This document shows positions 35,460 through 45,779 of a stretch of DNA of 64,000 nucleotides, piece after piece (the stretch's first letter is position 1; every line of letters starts with the position of its first letter). A model generated the notes under the pieces. It saw only the letters and a list, made by a program, of their open reading frames with translations, had not been told where the DNA came from and searched no databases. The translations under genes and the position numbers were made by a program. Origin of the DNA: Ceratothoa steindachneri (taxonomy: Eukaryota > Arthropoda > Malacostraca > Isopoda > Cymothoidae); the NCBI GenBank assembly GCA_963969495.1, contig OZ018333.1, forward strand, positions 13,129,420-13,193,419, given 5' to 3'.

Positions 35460-35760
35460 TCGGTGGCCGGACACCCCCCGTGCGTGAGCCCTGCATTAAG
35501 CATGAACTTTGGTCGGTCCATGCTCCCCAAACTGATATACGCCGCTCTGTCGACGGTCACGGAGAGTTCCACGGGAGTTTTCACTTAGTCCCAGCCGCAG
35601 TTTCTTGCATTGCATTGCCCTCGCCACACTTTATTACACGCTTTTCATACATCCCGTGCCCAGTCAGCCTTTTGGTATTTTATTCTGACTACACTGGGAC
35701 TTGTATAGGGTTCCTATTCATGGTGAGTAGGGTCCCTATATGAGCACTGTATGGTACCTC
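35460..35760 (-). pseudogene. Jockey-like fragment B
   Basis: Nucleotide match to the motif A/B region of the Jockey-like remnants at 25.4 and 38.1 kb. In all three the + strand contains TGAACTTTGGTCAGTCCATG or a close variant, then CTGATATACGCCG and TCTGTC. It is clearly more diverged than the other two and short, with no intact RT motif. Confidence 0.65.
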
Positions 35761-36329
35761 CACTGGTTCAATGTAACGAGTGAACGGCAGCATACGATTG
35801 GCCAGACACGTCTGTCTTTGTTTCACTCCACTCCTCTAACATAGGTGGAGAAGGTGGAGCCAATTCGCTGTATGATGTTCCTGTCCAGCAAAGTATCGAG
35901 GCTCCTCCTGATCCGATGGCGGCTGGGATCCGGTGGCTATGTCGAGGTCGACCTTTGTCGCGAGATCGGATTATTCAACATTGACTGAATCGCTCTTGCG
36001 AATAACTTGTGATCAACACAAGATGGAATCTGTATCAATCTCCCAGAAGGTTTCCGTCGTGCAGCCCTTTGTGTTCATTTCCAAAATCCTCAGTGCGCTT
36101 CTTTTTACGTGTAGTGTTATTTACCGGTTTGTTCTTGTCTTTGTTTTTCTTCTTAGTGTGCAGGACATGTTTCTAGTGTCCAGGCTTTTTGCTTGGTCCC
36201 CAAAGGGTGAGGGTCTACATGCTCCTTTTTGGTTTTTCTTCTTCCCCTTGGGTTTTCCTTTTTTGACCCGTAATCGAACGTGTAATTATGTTTGTGTGTG
36301 AGCGACTAAATTGCGAAGAAAAATGAGTG
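35761..36329. other. No gene seen
   Basis: Mixed sequence. A 122-codon + frame (35933-36301) is hydrophobic towards its end, but it starts and stops without recognisable domain content. Confidence 0.45.
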
Positions 36330-36910
36330 GTTGGCACAGTTTTCCTCCCATTGGGTTTGTAGCCCCCGCCCCTGATCTAATTGGTCCCTCGCTCGAGTAC
36401 TGCCGGGATGGAGGATGATGGATGGATCCGATTGGGTTCCTCAAGGAGCCGAATCAACTTCCGCTACCATGTTGCCACTTTCCCTCGGGTCCTTCCGCCA
36501 TAACTGGTCTCAGATGGACGTTACTTTTCTCTCTGTTCCTGGTCGGGGGGGAGGAGTACTCTCCCTCCCTGGGTTGCAGTCAATTCCCCCACCGGGAAAA
36601 TATCTGACCTGATTCCGTTGTGGGCTATTCATGAGCCCCTAATTATGTTCGCACCATGTGGTGGCCAGAGGTAGGACTAAATAAATGCATGGTAGACAGC
36701 TCGGGCGAGTTCCCAGATTGTCGGTAGGAAAGGGGGGGGGGAAGCCCTCAATTGCTTATGACCAAAAATATTAATTCTCTTAAGGGTGGACAAAAACTCC
36801 ACTCGAGTCTCGGGTATTTGGGTAGTGCCGTGGCTCTTGGTCCTTTGCTGAATCATCTTAGAATTAGGAAATTCGATACTTTCGACAACCAATGCTTTGT
36901 AAATCTAAAA
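36330..36910. repeat. Dispersed repeat, copy (26.7/36.3/39.4-kb family)
   Basis: Matches 39350-39830 in several collinear blocks: TACTGCCGGGATGGAGGATG, AGGAGCCGAATCAACTTCCG, TGAGCCCCTAATTATGT, GCATGGTAGACAGCTCG and CTTGGTCCTTTGCTGAATCA, then AATTCGATACTTTCGACAAC. No coding frame is shared convincingly. Confidence 0.78.
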
Positions 36911-37149
36911 TCGACCATATATCATTTAAAAGAGAGTGTAAAACAACATGAGGGTTTCAAATTTCGTTAGACTCAGCCGAATAGTTACGATATTATTGCA
37001 AAATAATTCGCGGACTAACCTCGAGAAGACCTTGGAAATTATATCATTCGAAAGGGAATGTATAACAAATGAGGGTTGTACATAATAAAAATATAAGGTC
37101 TATTCGGTGGATTGTTAACTCTCACCTAAGGGCTACTTTTGGGTGGCTT

Positions 37150-37420
37150 CTCTCTCGAAACTAGTCCATTACTTGTGATCTTCGAATCGTTCTCTTTTAA
37201 GGCTTCTGTTTCTCATACTCTTCTTCCGTTACAGAGTGAAATTGGTGTGGGAGTATTGGCTAATTCCCACCAAACTCACGGCAAAACCGTCGTGGCTGAA
37301 AGGTAAGAACATTGGGGTTTTTTTCCCCTCAGGGACGATGTCATTGCTTCCACTTTTCCTTCTTCAAATAGGAAAAAAAGGGCATTTTTAAGAAAATTAA
37401 AAATGGTGAAGGTCATTTAA
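37150..37420. repeat. Dispersed non-coding repeat paired with 28997-29215
   Basis: Carries GAAACTAGTCCATTACTTGT, CTTCCGTTACAGAGTGAAAT and AAAAAAAGGGCATTTTTA in the order seen near 29 kb. Confidence 0.65.
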
Positions 37421-37499
37421 GAGTGAAATTATGAAATTAAAGTGGCAAAGGAAGATCCTAGAGTTATCTTTACACTTGAGAATATTCCACCTTATGGAG

Positions 37500-37625
37500 A
37501 ATAAATCTTCCTAAAGAAGAAGAGTTCGATTGAGGTCTTCAAATGTGTAAAAGGTTCTAATAGGGAGACATAGGTAAGGTTCTTCTGTTTAGTGAACCTG
37601 ATGGGACACACAGCGAGGGGTTGAG
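37500..37625 (+). pseudogene. CR1-like fragment abutting a Jockey-like element
   Basis: AGAAGAGTTCGATTGA, then AAAAGGTTCTAATAGGGAGA, then AGGTTCTTCTGTTTAGTGAA matches 33080-33165 in the CR1-like copy at 32.7 kb. It ends abruptly where minus-strand Jockey-like sequence begins near 37625, an insertion or deletion junction. Confidence 0.68.
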
Positions 37626-39240
37626 GCCGATCTTCTTGGCGTCTTATTTCTCGATGGCGTGTACACGCAATTTAGGTCACGCATTTGTTCTCCACGACTG
37701 GTAGTCGCTTCTTTTGTGTCCTCGAGGCGTAAGAGCAGCATAGATATTACAAGTGCATTGTAGATTATCTCCTCAAACGGTTTCTGAACATTTAGAGTTG
37801 TGACTGCGGTCGCGACTTTCGAAATTCGATCGCAAGGGTGGTTTGTGTGGTTTTTCCATTTGACCTCTTTTAGTCTTTCGATTTCTGCCGCCGTCATGCG
37901 AGCTTGCATAGGCGCGTTACGCCGAGGGCACCTGTTTTATCTGGCTGAAATCATCCGTCAATTGAATGTTGAGGCCAATGGGGTTACCAGGGGCTCGAAC
38001 ATCTGCGGTGTATATTGAGTAAAGAGTGTGGGGACATATACTCCCTCGCGGGACTCCTGCATTAATCATGAACTTTGGTCAGTCCATGCTCCACAAACTG
38101 ATATACGCCGTTCTGTCCGTGACATAATCACCGAATTCTTTCTAGGGTTTCACTTCGTCCGAGCAACAGTATTTTGTATTCCATTCCCGTTTGTCACACC
38201 TTATAAAATGCTTTTGATACATCCCGACATACTTTGTCCACGTAACTTCCCTCCCTTTTGGCTTCGGAAAGCTTTTCCGTGATGTAATTTCTCACCATCT
38301 CCCTGGTCTTCGCTTTTTCCCGAAGTCAAATTGATACGGATTGTACAGGGAGTTCTCCTCCAGGTGAAACACTAGTTTTATATTGAGGATCTTCTCTTAG
38401 AGAGTCGTTAAAGATTCTTCTCATTCGTTCGATGATATTCGCTGGTGCCTTTTCAAAGTTTAACTTTGTTAGCCCCGATTCTCTTGGGGCTTCCTGGTTG
38501 AATGAGTGGAGCGCGCCGAGTAGTAGTTCCTCCTCGGCTCTCTCAGCGCCTCTGTCGTACCGTCTATCTACCTGGTGAGGCGCGTGCGTCCTATGGATTT
38601 GTGTTGCTTCTAGTCCAGATTTCCTCTGTGAGTTGCTCTGGATTGCCGATTCTTAGAAACCCTTAGAGCCTTTCTGGTTTTCCGGCATGATTACCTCTAG
38701 CAGGTCATTTGCCTTCAGTAGTGCGTTTGAAGCCTCCTTGTAGCAACCAGGCTTTACTGCATTTGCTATATTTGCATGCGCGGTGTAAGTGGCAATTCGC
38801 GCGTTGAGATCGCCTGAGATTTTTATTGCTTAGAGATGCCCTCGATGGTTGCATCTCGTCACTTGCCTTGGCTGCACTCGCTTTTACACTTGTCGAAGCG
38901 GTGTCCTTCTGTGGCGCATTTGCTGCACCACAGTTTCTTCCTCGGGACAGGTCGTCAACGTATGTTGTTCCAACATAAAAAGTACATTTGTATCCTGCGG
39001 AACTTTCTTGCACTGTTTTTTTCCTGGGATACGAATATTGAAGATCAGGAGTCCGTCTGTGTTGTTTTCCGTGCCACTTCCGGTGCGGCGAAGGTGTTTA
39101 CGGAAGTGTATCAGTTCCGGGACCTTTGCACATCCATGTTGCTCTTCTAATTCTTCGTCCGGGAGAGCCCCAACCCTGCTCTCCACATGTGGGGAGGGGG
39201 TCGCCTCAAAGCCGATCGTATTTAGTTAACAAGGTCCCTC
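37626..39240 (-). pseudogene. Jockey-like LINE remnant C (ORF1 plus RT)
   Basis: Two parts on the minus strand. The 5' part (39186-38820) is ORF1-like. Frame 39186-38884 begins MESRVGALPDEELEEQHG. In another frame, 38927-38886 encodes a zinc knuckle C-x2-C-x4-H-x4-C (KLWCSKCATEGHRFDKCK), the RNA-binding motif of gag-like ORF1 proteins. The 3' part (about 38560-37626) repeats remnant A almost base for base: motif A SKAFYKV, motif B AGVPRGS (38043-38060), then LTDDFSQI and MTAAEIERLKEVKW. Only about 250 bp separate them, too little for an endonuclease, so the copy is internally deleted. Frameshifts and stops throughout. Confidence 0.85.
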
Positions 39241-39349
39241 AACTGACAGGAGCTTGTCCACATCTCTTGTTCCCGCCTATATAGTGGGCCGGCGAGGATC
39301 CTCAGAGGGAACCTCTTAGAGGGGCTCTACAAGCTCCTTTTTGGCTTTT

Positions 39350-39830
39350 TACCCACTGGGTTTGTAGCTCCCCGCCCATTACCTAATTGGTCTCCCGCTC
39401 GAGTACTGCCGGGATGGAGGATGATGGATGGGTCGGATTGGGCTCCTCAAGGAGCCGAATCTACTTCCGCTACCCTGGTTCCACTTCCCCTCGGGTACTT
39501 CCGCCATAACTGCTCTCAGTGTTCCTGGTCGGGTGTGAGGCTTACTCTCCCACTCGGGGTTGCAGTCAAGTTCCCCACCGCGAAAAAATCTACCTATGAT
39601 ACTGTTGCGGGCTATTCCTCAAGCCAGGGTCCTCATGAGCCCCTAATTATGTCCGTACCAGTCAGCGGGCAGAGGTAGGACGAAATTAATGCATGGTAGA
39701 CAGCTCGAGTCTCCGATATTTTAGTAGCGTGGTGGTTCTTGGTCCTTTACTAAATCATCTTAGAATTATGAAATTCGATACTTTCGACAACAAATGCTTT
39801 ATAAATCGAAAATCGACCTCCTGTGGGAAT
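39350..39830. repeat. Dispersed repeat, copy (26.7/36.3/39.4-kb family)
   Basis: Collinear with 36330-36910. It ends near GGGAATTGAACC (39825-39836), which on the minus strand resembles a tRNA-type B box; see the rejected list. Confidence 0.78.
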
Positions 39831-40260
39831 TGAACCTTGGGGGGGAGGGCATTCGGCTCTACACTCGGTCTGCCCCTCCCTCCCCCACCCACCTCACCTC
39901 CCACCACGAAGGAATAAGTCGAGATCCTTTTCATAGCATCCTGGGGTTCCTATATTTGCTGTATGTGCGTGTATTACGCACATAAAGATCTAGGCGCTCA
40001 TGTCTCCATTTATTGATTTGTTCTTTGGCTTTTTGTTGTTGCGGTCGCATAACTGTGGTTGCCGCAAGAGCGCGTCACTGTATCACGGGTCTTAACTACC
40101 GCCTGGTTAATTTGTTTCTAGTTAACTTTTGTGATCAGGATTTTCATGCTTCTCTTGGGGGGGGGGAATTTTATCTTTTTTTTAGCCCTTGTGCACGCAC
40201 CTGGGACTAAAAGTTCCTCGGTCAAGGAGTCAGTGTTTTTTTTCATGTTTTTTGTTGTCT
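39831..40260. other. No gene; CCACGAAGGAATAAG motif
   Basis: ACCACGAAGGAATAAGT (about 39902) also occurs near 23217, with a relative near 45476, in all cases next to C- and G-rich runs. It probably belongs to a dispersed repeat. No gene. Confidence 0.5.
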
Positions 40261-40267
40261 TTTTTTG

Positions 40268-40400
40268 AAATGGTCCAGGCCAAAAAAACCTTGGGTCTGC
40301 CTCATAAACTTTATGAAGGGGAAGCTTTGGATTTTACAACATCCCATAAATTAATATATTTGTTCCACTGCCTTTTCGTGACCAGTTATCATTGTCCCCT
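40268..40400 (+). repeat. Short dispersed core repeat, copy
   Basis: GAAATGGTCCAGGCCAAAAA, then CTCATAAACTTTATGAAGGG, then TTTTACAACATCCCATAAAT. One of five copies in the window, all in this orientation. Confidence 0.75.
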
Positions 40401-40519
40401 TGTAAAAGCCTTAATTATATTATTTTACAACTCCGTCCCCCCCGCACTCACCCCGACTCGGGTTTGGGGGGATGCTCTGTCTTTACTGAGCATATCACAA
40501 AGGAAATATACAGGGAGGT

Positions 40520-42222
40520 GTGACTGAGGATGAAGATGATATAGTAAAAGAAGACTTCTGGCGGAATAATGGAGTGAAAATAATTGATTTGGATATAGAA
40601 AAGGCTGGAGAATAAATGGGGAGGCAATGTATGAAGATCTGATGATAGGGGAATTCATAAAACATGGAGGAGAGAGAATGAAGACGGTCCTGAAAGATCT
40701 ATTTAATGGTATGGTAAGGAATGCCCGGGTGCCACAGGAGTGGATGATGAGCGGGGTAAATCTCGTATATATAAAGGAGTGGGAAAGATAAGAGTGGATG
40801 TGGGGAACTAGTGGCAATTGTATGTAAACTTGGGGGGGGGGGGAATTAATTGTTGGTAAGCTACAAGAGTGGGATGAGGGAGAGGGTATTTTGGGACAGG
40901 AGCAAAATTGGTTCAGGGAGGCTAAGAGAAGAGGAGACAGTGTTTGTGCTGAAGGGAATAAATGATTAATGTGAAAGAAGAAAAAAGACAATGTATGCTT
41001 CCTGGACATAGAGAAAGCAGAGTGAACAGGAAAAAGTGATGGATGAGATTAAATGAAGAAGGCTTGGATGAAAAGATTCTGAATGTGATGAATAGTTTAT
41101 AGAGAAGGAATAAAGTAAAACTGAATTTGAAAGGGGCAGAAACAGGGTGGATAATGAATGATGTAGGTGTGAGGCAGCTATTCAGTCTATTTATAGAGGG
41201 AAGGTTAAAAAGAGTGAAGCGTGCAAGAGGAGGAGTCAGCTAGGTGACAGGAAAATGAATTGTTTGGGATTTGCGGCTGATAAATGATTGAATGTGGAGA
41301 CGGCTTGCAAGGAATGCTAGATGTAGCAGCAGATTGTGGGAATGAATGCGAGATGAAATTCAGCCTGAGTGAGTGTAAGAAGGTGTGAAAGAGGGGAGGG
41401 TTTTAGGAAACGAGGTGCTAGAAGTGGTGACATGTACACGTATTTAGGTATGAGTGTGTGCAATAAAATGGATGTTTTTGATAAACACGAGAAGAAAGGA
41501 ACTACAGATGTTAAGAATGATTGGGATGCTAAGGGGCCCGTGGTGATGAATAAGTATGCAAGAAGTGGAATTAGAGGTGTATGACTGCTCTGGAAGTGGA
41601 TAGGTGTTCCACGAAGTATATATGGATGCGAGATATGTAAAGTGAATAAAAGGAAGTGAGAAAGGATGGAGAAAATCCAGAACAAGGTAGCGAGGATGTG
41701 TTTAGGTGCAAATGGATATGTAGGGGTGGAATCATTAAGATGAAATGGAGCAGATACTATAAGAGAGGTGCTAAGATGAGAAAGTGGTATTTAGAGTATG
41801 TGGAAAGTGTGAATGGCACAAGCTGGGGAGAATGGGGGTCCATAGAATGAATTTTAGAACAAAATGGAAGAGAGAAATTGAGAGAATAGTGAATAGGTAT
41901 TAACTATAATTAAGACCCAGGCAACAGGTGATGAAGTAGAGAGAAGAATAAAAGAAGTGGGGCACAGAGAATGTAAGGAAGGGATTAAGGAAAAGAAGAC
42001 CTTATAGGAATAAAAGAAAACCAGAAGTAGAGGAATTCAACGATGGCAGTTGAGGGAGCCAGCTGCTGTTTAAGGCGAGAACTGGCTCACTAGAGACGAG
42101 GGAAAGAACGGAGAGATGGAAGGTAGTGCAGTGCCTGGCAACGTGAAGGCGGTTCTCTCCGAGAGAACAACAACGAGCCAAAGATTGGTGGGGCAGTATA
42201 TGAGCAGAAGTATCTTAATAAA
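40520..42222 (+). pseudogene. LINE ORF2 3' part (RT to C-terminus)
   Basis: The + strand shows NARVPQEW (40716-40742), a conserved pre-RT element. Motif A FLDIEKA is at 40998-41021. Motif B DVGVRQLF is at 41160-41183, with the following Gly-Cys-Pro segment deleted. Motif C is at 41261-41284, reading LGFAADK where active enzymes have F-A-D-D, so one catalytic Asp is lost. Next come the C-terminal helix QNKVARMCLGANGYVGV (about 41678) and a tail to about 42170. AATAAA at 42217-42222 could be its polyadenylation signal. Many stops. Lineage resembles the 18.9-kb element more than CR1. Confidence 0.8.
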
Positions 42223-42285
42223 ACACTAGTGTTTATTTAAGAATAGAAGATCGTTGAACCTATTAGAAAAACAATTGAGTGAAAG

Positions 42286-44480
42286 ATGGCTGAGAAAATG
42301 AGTTTGAATGAAATGAAGGTGGATGAGCTGACGGTACTATACGAGGGGTTAGTTCGAGGGGGGCTGACGCAGTACTAGTGGAGAGACTAAAGAATGTGGA
42401 AGTGGTAAGAGAGGTGACTGCGGAGGGGAGAAAAGGTACGATGGATCACAGTGGAGAAAATGTACAGTCAGATGAAAGAGAGCAATGTAGTGATAGTGCA
42501 CGAACCGGTCTATAATGTTTTTGGAATTGTGGGTTTACATCAAGGATAAAGTTAGAATGAAGGAACTAGAGGAGAGCATATTCATATGCAAGAGCTTCAA
42601 TGAATACAACAAACTAGAAGAAGAAGAAGAAATAATAAACCCAAGGAAAAGTAACAGATAAGAGCCAGACATGGAAGAACAGGGTTTAAGTGGTAGAACA
42701 GGCAAATATACAACTAGCAGAAGAGTTAGAATGGAGTGAAAGGATGCTGGTTGAGCGAGAAAAAGCCCAGATTGAGGAGGAGCATGCATGCGTGAAAGCA
42801 TATGGGGAGAGAGGCAGAGACGGTGAAACAAGGGAGACAGGCAAAGGTGCAAAAAATAGGAATACAGTGAGGGATCAGGGAGTGGAAGAGGACAAGAGAA
42901 GGAGAGCTAGAAGGACGAGAAGAACAACTGAATGGGGGGAAAGGAAAAAGAAAAGAGGACGAACGGACAGGAGGGACAGAGGATAAATGAGCGAAAAGTG
43001 AAAAGAAAGGGAAAAGAGGTGGAAAGTAGGAGAGCAGAACAAGAGGCTGTAGTAACTGAAAGGTCAGAGAAAGGTTGGATGTTATGAGAGAGAACCGCCA
43101 TGAGGAGGAGAAGATAAAATGGCAAGAACAAACAGAGGAGGAGAGGGTGTAATAAACAGCAAGATAGAGAGAACAATAGCAAGTTGCGGATATTTGGAGA
43201 CAGTATTGTGAAGAAGCTACGCGCATGGTTTGATGGATTCTCTGTGGTGGTAGATGTTGTGGTTGTTGCTATGGTAGGAAAAGACATAGTGGATATAACT
43301 AAAGAAACTGAAAATGAATGAAGGAGACTGGATGGTGATGCGAGCAAGTAGGAATGATGGGCTTATGAAAAGGAGCGCTTCAGGATACATGAAAGCTATT
43401 GGGGGCGCTCATAAGAGAAGTGGAGGCCCTGCACCCTTGAATAAAGGTAGCTTTGGTCCCAATAACGCCAAGGTGGTACGAAGGATAGAGCTATGAAAAG
43501 AGGAGGAGAGAGTTGAACAGAAGAATAAGGATGATGGCAATTGAGGAAGGAGGAAATACTATTGAATTGGGAGAAAATAGGAAGAAATGGGTGAACTAGT
43601 GAGAGAAATAAAGAGGTGGACTTGGGCTCTAAGGCAAGTGGGTAGGATAGAGGGCCCAAGCGGCCCCGGGCAAATGCAAGGAAGAGGAGAGAAGAAAGCG
43701 GATACGAGAGAGTGAAGGTAGGATTTTTTAATGGTCCTAGGCAAGACAGAAGCGATTGTAAGGGAAGGCGAAAGTGCAGGGAGAGAGGTAATGGCATTAG
43801 AAGGTGTGAGGGTTATGGAAGAAGAAATGGAAATCGGTGGCTATCATCTGAGGGGAAAAGGGAGGACTCAGGAGGAGGATAGATACAATGAAGCAGGTAG
43901 ACGAGTTAAAGACCGCTATCTGGTATCAGAGGATGTGGAGCCGAGTAAAAGAGCAATACAGAGAAGATTGGAAGGAAGGCTACAGACATATAGGGCCACA
44001 AGGGGCAGAACCAACCTAGTGGTGACAATTATGTGGAAGGTACCAACCGGAGAAAGAGTGAATGGCTAATAGAAGAACTAAGGAGCGTGACGCAAGAAAT
44101 GGACAACTAAAAATGGTTCGTGATGGGGGATTTTAATGCTCCTGTGGTCATATGGGGGGTGAAATGAACGGCAATGGAAGAAGGGTGTATCGATGTAATT
44201 TTGAAGAATCTAAAAGTACAAGGAATCCCAACCTGGCAACAAGGAGGAGTGCACTAGATTATGAACAGAAAGTGTGGCGAGATAGATGAAGGCATATGTA
44301 TTGGTTTGGATGAGGAAATAGGGATCCAAACTGACCATAAAGCTATAGTAGTGAAAGTAAAATGGGACGGGAAAAGAAAGGGGGAAAGCGGAAAAATGTA
44401 TGGAAGAGAAAAGGGGCGGATTGGGGAGCAGATGAAAATGAAATGGAAGAAGCATTGGCAGGACTAATAATCTCTGAGGA
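42286..44480 (+). pseudogene. LINE 5' part: ORF1 and endonuclease
   Basis: Starts with an ATG reading MAEKMSLNEMKVDELTVL. It continues as a highly charged Glu/Arg/Lys-rich ORF1 (42690-42986), coiled-coil-like in composition. At 43190-43385 a GDSIVKKLRAWFDG segment is followed in a shifted frame by DWMVMRASRNDG, resembling blocks I and III of SGNH esterases found in some LINE ORF1 proteins. Then frame 43731-44069 leads into an apurinic-type endonuclease: GDFNA at 44126-44140 and TDHKAIVV at 44330-44353, both catalytic-core motifs. The RT is absent. Same strand as, and directly 3' of, the 40.5-kb RT, so two copies sit head to tail. Confidence 0.72.
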
Positions 44481-45235
44481 TATGAGGGTAAATTATACAG
44501 AGTTAGAATGAAAGATAAAAGAGGTGGCGATGCAAAAGAATGGTAAAAATGGATCCGAACATGACAACTAAACAAGGGATAGAAGTCTGAAGAATCCTGT
44601 ATGGGTAAGAAGTGTGTAAAGTGACACAGGCAGAAATGGAGAGAATGGAAAAGATTCAAAGCAAAGACTAGCACTAGCAGTAGAGGCACTGAGAGGAGAA
44701 ATGGGCTGCAGTAGGTATGAAGAGAGGGTTTTTGTCATGCACTTGTAATGACGGGCGTCTCCCTTCTGAGTAGATACGAAGGGAAATGAGATAACAGGAA
44801 TTACAAAAGAATTGTTGACCTTGGTGTGGAAAAAGAGGGAGATGTATGAGTATATTTGAGTAAAGAGAGTCACAGATGAAACGAAGCATGCAACTAAAGG
44901 GGATGGGAAGTAAGGTAAGAAGGGGGATGAGAAACCGAATGGTGGTGGTAGAAGCAGGCTTGAAATAGTGAAGGGTCATTTAGCAAATATTTTAGGTAGG
45001 CAATTGCAGGGTATTGGCAGAGTAGATAAACCCTTGTCTAGACAGAGAGAACTAATTGAGGCTGAACAGATGAATTAAGGCAGGACCAAATTCTGACATA
45101 AAGAAATAGCCAAATCCCCACCCAAAGGGGGGCCCAAGAACAAGGAAGTACTCTTTTTCTCTCTCCCATTCCCCTTTTCACTATCCTTCCTCCGTTGCGG
45201 GGGTCTTTCCTCTGTGCTTTCTTCATGGTTCGTTT
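44481..45235. other. Decayed continuation, no gene
   Basis: A/G-rich + strand sequence like the LINE upstream of it, probably the start of its RT region, but I could not identify any motif. It ends at the dispersed core repeat. Confidence 0.45.
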
Positions 45236-45238
45236 TTT

Positions 45239-45350
45239 TTCGAAATGGTTCCCTGCAAAACCATTGGGGCCCCGCCATAAAACTAATGAGGCGGAACGGT
45301 GGAATTTTACAATATCCCATAAAATTATTCTATTTGCTGCTTCATCTTTC
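45239..45350 (+). repeat. Short dispersed core repeat, copy
   Basis: CGAAATGGTTCCCTGCAAAA, then CCATAAAACTAATGAGGCGG, then GAATTTTACAATATCCCATA. Very close to the copy at 53.5 kb. The minus frame 45352-45038 spans it and reads CKIPPF-type words also seen at 59.8 kb. Confidence 0.78.
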
Positions 45351-45779
45351 ATTTACCCACCCCTAAACCACACGCTCCATGTGGTTATCAACTCCACAAA
45401 TAGACAATTGGCGGCAATGTAACTTCGGACGGACAACCGCGACTAATTCACCTCTCCCCATCGGCCTTTCCCCCGACCACGAAGGAAGGCCGAATCATAT
45501 AATGTTACGACCCCCACCTCGACTTAGCTTTTGGGGTAGGGGGTTAGCACATTGGAGGCGTAGCCCTCCCCCGCTCCTCTGGTATGGGCGAGGGGGGGTC
45601 TATTATATAGTGTTCGAATGGGAGGAATATATATCCCTACAATGTAAGAGGCCTACCTCCTTGCCGGAAAACGCCTAACGTGTGGGGAGCGTTGCATAGC
45701 GGGTTGTGCACTGTCTACACATTTTCACATGTACTGAATGTTACCCGTTTTTTGGTCTATGAGGCTTGTGTGCAAAGAA

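Noticed and set aside
36422..36612. Small + frames in the dispersed repeats near 36.4 and 39.4 kb as peptides
   Set aside because: The two repeat copies do not keep the same frame or stop, so there is no sign of selection on a protein.
39795..39900. tRNA or tRNA-derived SINE on the minus strand
   Set aside because: GGTTCAATTCC resembles a B box, but I found no A box at the right distance and no cloverleaf.
40425..41009. A 194-codon minus frame as a gene
   Set aside because: It is the shadow of the purine-rich + strand LINE coding sequence at 40.5-41.0 kb, which has recognisable RT motifs. The same applies to minus frames at 42535-43797 and 44210-44979.
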